Assembly: GCA_031551045.1 (NCBI GenBank)
Contig: JAVBOD010000035.1
Span: 1 to 9,569, forward strand
DNA: 9,569 nt
Reading direction: 5' to 3'
Origin: JAVBOD01 sp031551045
GTDB taxonomy: Bacteria > Bacteroidota > Bacteroidia > Bacteroidales > UBA932
The first letter of the stretch is position 1; the number at the start of each line of letters is the position of its first letter. The notes under the pieces are model-generated. The model saw only the letters and a list, made by a program, of their open reading frames with translations. It had not been told where the DNA came from and did not search any database. Both the position numbers and the translations under genes were made by a program. Of the stretch, positions 6,747-9,569 are shown one piece after another.

Positions 6747-7793
6747 ATGAAAACAAAATTATTACTACTTGCTGTACTCATACCATGTATGTTGTTTGCA
6801 CAAAATGGAAAATATTCCATTGACGGAACTGTGGGCTCCAAAATACCTGCCAAAGTGTATATCGTGTTCCCGGGCGGAAGCGGCTTTAAACCCGACTCCT
6901 CGCTGGTTAATAGCGGAAAATTCTCTTTCAAAGGCGAAATTAAAGGAAATATTATAGCTTTCCTGCTGTTTGATTATGACAACTCGGGAATGATGAATAA
7001 TTTAAAAAATAGCGGGGATTTACTTGCTATAATGCTAGGGGAAGAATCCATTAAAGTTGCTACAAAAGACTCTATTAAAAATGCTGTAATCACTCATTCT
7101 CCTTTGAATGACGATTATCAAACCATGCAAAAATCACTGGTAGGAATCACTTCGATGCAAGATCCGAAAGTGGTTTCGTCCCTCAAAGATTTTGTGATAG
7201 CTCATCCAAAATCGGTGGTTAGTTTTGAAGCATTCAGGTATTTGGAGATGACAGACATCAGCAAGCAGGATTTACAAGATCTTTTCAATAAACTCGATCC
7301 TGCTATCCGTAGTTCCGTTGAAGGAAATGCCTTGGCCGGAAAAATTGCCGCTATCGGTAAGCCGAAGCCTAAAGTGGGTGATATGGCGCAGGATTTCAGC
7401 CAAAAAACACCGGCGGGCAAGCTTGTCAGCCTGAAGGATTTTCGCGGGAAATATGTATTGGTTGATTTCTGGGCATCATGGTGCGGCCCTTGTCGTAAAG
7501 AGAACCCTCATGTGGTAGCCGCTTACCAAAAATTTAAAGACAAAGGGTTTGATATCCTCGGTGTGTCGCTCGACAACGAAAGACAAAAAAATGCTTGGTT
7601 GGAAGCTATTAAAAAAGACGGATTGGTATGGACGCAAGTTTCCGCACTGATGGGTGGCGGCGACGATGCAGCCACCTTATACGATGTAAAAAGCATACCT
7701 TCCAACTTTTTGTTGGATCCTCAAGGTAAAATTGTCGCTATAAATTTGCGGGGAGGCGACCTCGAAGCTAAGTTGGCGGAGATCTTGAAATAA
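6747..7793 (+). CDS. DUF4369/TlpA-like soluble thiol-disulfide protein (WCGPC)
   Basis: A 348-residue exported protein. The start at 6747 is preferred because MKTKLLLLAVLIPCMLFAQ is then a compact signal peptide with an A|Q signal peptidase I site (Ala18|Gln19). ATGs at 6741 and 6696 are in frame; the latter would add 17 residues encoded by a hairpin region. The signal has no proper lipobox, so unlike its two paralogues this protein is probably soluble in the periplasm, perhaps with a cyclised N-terminal Gln. The DUF4369-like domain spans about 22-110 (NSGKFSFKG), a short helical linker follows, and the thioredoxin fold begins near 207 with WASWCGPC (Cys246, Cys249) and cis-Pro318 in K-S-I-P-S. 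It is shorter than the 399-residue paralogue mainly in the linker. It is flanked on both sides by copies of the same 200-base repeat. Role: disulfide reduction or resistance to oxidative stress is likely from the family; the partner is unknown. Confidence 0.93.
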   Translation: MKTKLLLLAVLIPCMLFAQNGKYSIDGTVGSKIPAKVYIVFPGGSGFKPDSSLVNSGKFSFKGEIKGNIIAFLLFDYDNSGMMNNLKNSGDLLAIMLGEESIKVATKDSIKNAVITHSPLNDDYQTMQKSLVGITSMQDPKVVSSLKDFVIAHPKSVVSFEAFRYLEMTDISKQDLQDLFNKLDPAIRSSVEGNALAGKIAAIGKPKPKVGDMAQDFSQKTPAGKLVSLKDFRGKYVLVDFWASWCGPCRKENPHVVAAYQKFKDKGFDILGVSLDNERQKNAWLEAIKKDGLVWTQVSALMGGGDDAATLYDVKSIPSNFLLDPQGKIVAINLRGGDLEAKLAEILK

Positions 7794-7812
7794 ATTCTTT
7801 TGGATATAAACA

Positions 7813-8012
7813 AAATGGTTCTTCGCAAAATCTTCTAAACAATGCCGTAGGCATTATCGCTTGGTAGAAATAGGGGCCATCCGAACCCGGCATCCCGTTA
7901 GGGATGCATCCCTAACGGGATGCCGGGTGTATTCATAAATTGCTTATGCTACCGAGCGTAAATCCCTACGGGATATTAGGTGTGATGGCGGATAATCAAA
8001 AAAAACAATAAA
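7813..8012. repeat. REP/BIME-like intergenic repeat, copy 2
   Basis: Second copy of the 6483-6680 element, in the same orientation, ending immediately before the ATG at 8014. Hairpin A is at 7841-7855 with GGTAG at 7863-7867. The central palindrome is at 7885-7928. Hairpin C is at 7962-7974, preceded by CTACC (7949-7953). Here unit C read on the minus strand ends in GGTAG exactly as unit A does. A 42-base block (7841-7882) is identical to copy 1. Confidence 0.82.
7885..7928. repeat. Perfect 44-base palindrome
   Basis: The sequence from ACCCGGCATCCCG at 7885 to its complement ending at 7928 is self-complementary over all 44 bases, centred between 7906 and 7907 (GGGATG|CATCCC), with no loop. 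It can extrude as a cruciform or form a very stable RNA hairpin. The equivalent in copy 1 (6561-6595) has a one-base gap and a mismatch. Confidence 0.9.
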
Positions 8013-8013
8013 A

Positions 8014-9558
8014 ATGAAAAAACTAATTATTCGTAGTTTAGTGGTAGTTGCCCTCCTTTGCCTGCAACTTCCCATGTATGGGCAAGCAAAAGCTCCCATC
8101 AAAAAAAGCAATCTGAAAATTCTGTATGTTGGCGGTTCGCCCGATGTAGAAAATTTTAGTAATAGAGATACCGTGACGATGAAGAAAAGCGCTGTGGAAC
8201 GCATGAAATCTTTCGAGGACATGCTGAAAACGTACTTCAACTCGGTAACGGTTATTCATGCCGGCAATTATACCGAGAACCTCTCGAAAAATTACGATGT
8301 TACGGTATTTGACGGTACGCCGAAACCCATTCAGCCGAGAATAATGGAGCGGGACGCTTCCGGCAATCTCACTAAATATCTTGTAGCCGGTTATTTGACG
8401 GAAGATTTCGACCGTCCTGCAATAACTATCGGAGAATTAGGCGAAACGTTAGGCCGCCGTATCGGTTTAAAAACCGATTGGTACTGCCTTTGCCTGGATG
8501 CCGATGCACATAGCTTCCGTCAGGGACATGCTATTTTCAACGGACCTTTTCCGGTAAAAATGACTATTGAAGAAAAGCCTACCCCCGAAGCTGCTGCTCA
8601 TTACGCCAGTGGCGAACCTGTTCCGGCTATGCTTCCTATGTGGAAGGTACAAACCAAAGGTTATTCAACAGACCAGGGTTATCGTATAGGTATGGTATCC
8701 CGTCCTTGGGGCTTTTTGGACTCACCCGAAGCCGAATATATTTCCAGCGGCGTATGTGCTAAAGGTTTGGATGCTATTGCTATTGGCCGTCATGGAAATT
8801 TTCTGCATTGGGGATTTGCGGCTTCTCCAACCTATATGACCGACGAAGCAAAAACGGTCTTGGCTAACGCTATTGTATATATTTCGCAATTTGGAGGCAA
8901 AGGTGTTATCGCCCGTAAATACAACGACCGTCTTGCTACCCGCGACAATGTAAAAAGTTTAAAATATCTTTCTACTCGTGAAAGCTACGAAGAAAGTCTG
9001 AAAATGGAAGAAGAATTTAATAAAATGTATGCGGACAAAAAGAAAGAAGCCTTAGCAAAACAAGAAAAGGGGGAGAAATTGGATGAGATGGAAACAATGG
9101 CTCTGAACTTTACTCCACAGCCGCCCATCAGTTTTGAGAACTATCTTAAACGTAACCAAGGCGCGCTCTTCCCGCTTTTCGGAATGAATGTGGAAGCGTA
9201 CGCCAAATATTATGATGACAACTACGATTACTTTTACAGCGTAACAGGCTCTTATGGTCTGGAGATAGATGCGGATGCAAAAAGCCTTGGTATTCCTAAT
9301 AATGACAAACGTATTTTGGACGAAGCAATAAAAATGTTGGAGTCCGGTAAGGATGTGGACAAAGCAAAACGTATATTAACTCGCTACACGTTGGTCGATT
9401 TTCCGTCGGCAAAAGAATGGCGTACATGGTTCAACAAATATAAAGACAAATTGTTCTTTACCGAAGCCGGAGGTTTTGTATTCTTAATCAATAGTCGTGA
9501 ACCCGGCTTGAATAACTATCATGCCAAGGAAGAACGGCAAGCTGTCGCCTTGAAGTAG
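8014..9558 (+). CDS. Exported ThuA/GATase1-like protein with a C-terminal extension
   Basis: A 514-residue exported protein. Residues 1-24 are a signal peptide (cleavage near M-Y-G-Q|A, no lipobox). Residues about 33-295 look like a ThuA-like, glutamine amidotransferase-type alpha/beta domain: an opening strand KILYVGGSPD, YDVTVFDG near 94-101, HAIFNGPFPV near 172-181, and a closing GRHGNFLHWGFAASPTYM followed by a helix (ANAIVYISQFGG). The catalytic Cys/Glu of true amidotransferases is not evident, and C158-x-C160 is not in a nucleophile-elbow context, so enzymatic activity is uncertain. A charged helix-rich segment (about 320-360) links to an unrecognised C-terminal domain with YTLVDFPSAKEWRTWF and a final FTEAGGFVFLIN strand. 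The W-R-x-W-F...K-D-K-L pattern recalls tails of HEAT-repeat/ThuA proteins of Bacteroidota and Planctomycetota; this is a weak resemblance. The start follows the repeat directly. The gene ends 11 bases before the window edge. Confidence 0.85.
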   Translation: MKKLIIRSLVVVALLCLQLPMYGQAKAPIKKSNLKILYVGGSPDVENFSNRDTVTMKKSAVERMKSFEDMLKTYFNSVTVIHAGNYTENLSKNYDVTVFDGTPKPIQPRIMERDASGNLTKYLVAGYLTEDFDRPAITIGELGETLGRRIGLKTDWYCLCLDADAHSFRQGHAIFNGPFPVKMTIEEKPTPEAAAHYASGEPVPAMLPMWKVQTKGYSTDQGYRIGMVSRPWGFLDSPEAEYISSGVCAKGLDAIAIGRHGNFLHWGFAASPTYMTDEAKTVLANAIVYISQFGGKGVIARKYNDRLATRDNVKSLKYLSTRESYEESLKMEEEFNKMYADKKKEALAKQEKGEKLDEMETMALNFTPQPPISFENYLKRNQGALFPLFGMNVEAYAKYYDDNYDYFYSVTGSYGLEIDADAKSLGIPNNDKRILDEAIKMLESGKDVDKAKRILTRYTLVDFPSAKEWRTWFNKYKDKLFFTEAGGFVFLINSREPGLNNYHAKEERQAVALK

Positions 9559-9569
9559 TAGAAACATTT

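Noticed and set aside
6483..8012. CRISPR array
   Set aside because: There are only two long repeats, 1.3 kb apart, with a gene between them and no regular spacers.

Overview
The window looks like chromosomal DNA from a Bacteroidota member, most likely order Bacteroidales. The evidence is direct: DUF4369-type TlpA-like thiol-disulfide proteins, lipoprotein signals of the Bacteroidota style, a C-terminal type IX secretion (T9SS) sorting domain on a large subtilase, A|Q-type signal peptidase I sites, and AT-rich leaders without Shine-Dalgarno sequences. A T9SS cargo protein argues for a T9SS-bearing lineage (Porphyromonadaceae, Dysgonomonadaceae or relatives) rather than a typical gut Bacteroides. 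That lineage call is inference.

Layout. All seven supported genes are on the + strand. (1) 29-1111 is a DUF4369/TlpA-like lipoprotein with a WCAPC active site and relatively high GC. (2) 1112-1485 is a non-coding stretch with several hairpins. (3) 1486-1887 is a small cysteine-containing lipoprotein. (4) 1995-2369 is a small lipoprotein of possible lipocalin-like fold, overlapping by ATGA with (5) 2366-5065, a secreted 899-residue S8 subtilase with a T9SS type A sorting domain. (6) 5277-6476 and (7) 6747-7793 are two more DUF4369/TlpA-like proteins with WCGPC, one a lipoprotein and one soluble. (8) 8014-9558 is a 514-residue exported protein with a ThuA/GATase1-like N-terminal domain and an unrecognised C-terminal part. 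The genes at 5277, 6747 and 8014 may form one transcription unit.

The gaps before genes 7 and 8 hold two copies of a roughly 200-base repeat (6483-6680 and 7813-8012). Each copy contains two inverted, mutually related hairpin units around a central palindrome. In the second copy the palindrome is perfect over 44 bases. The architecture resembles REP/BIME elements mobilised by REP-associated tyrosine transposases, and one stem position pair differs in a compensatory way between the units. This is the most distinctive structure in the window.

The second notable feature is compositional. About 1486-3720 is very AT-rich, covering both small lipoproteins and the catalytic half of the subtilase. 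The C-terminal half of the same subtilase is much richer in GC, with the switch near the codons for the catalytic serine motif. A recombination boundary inside the gene is a plausible explanation. No insertion sequence, CRISPR array, tRNA or rRNA was seen.
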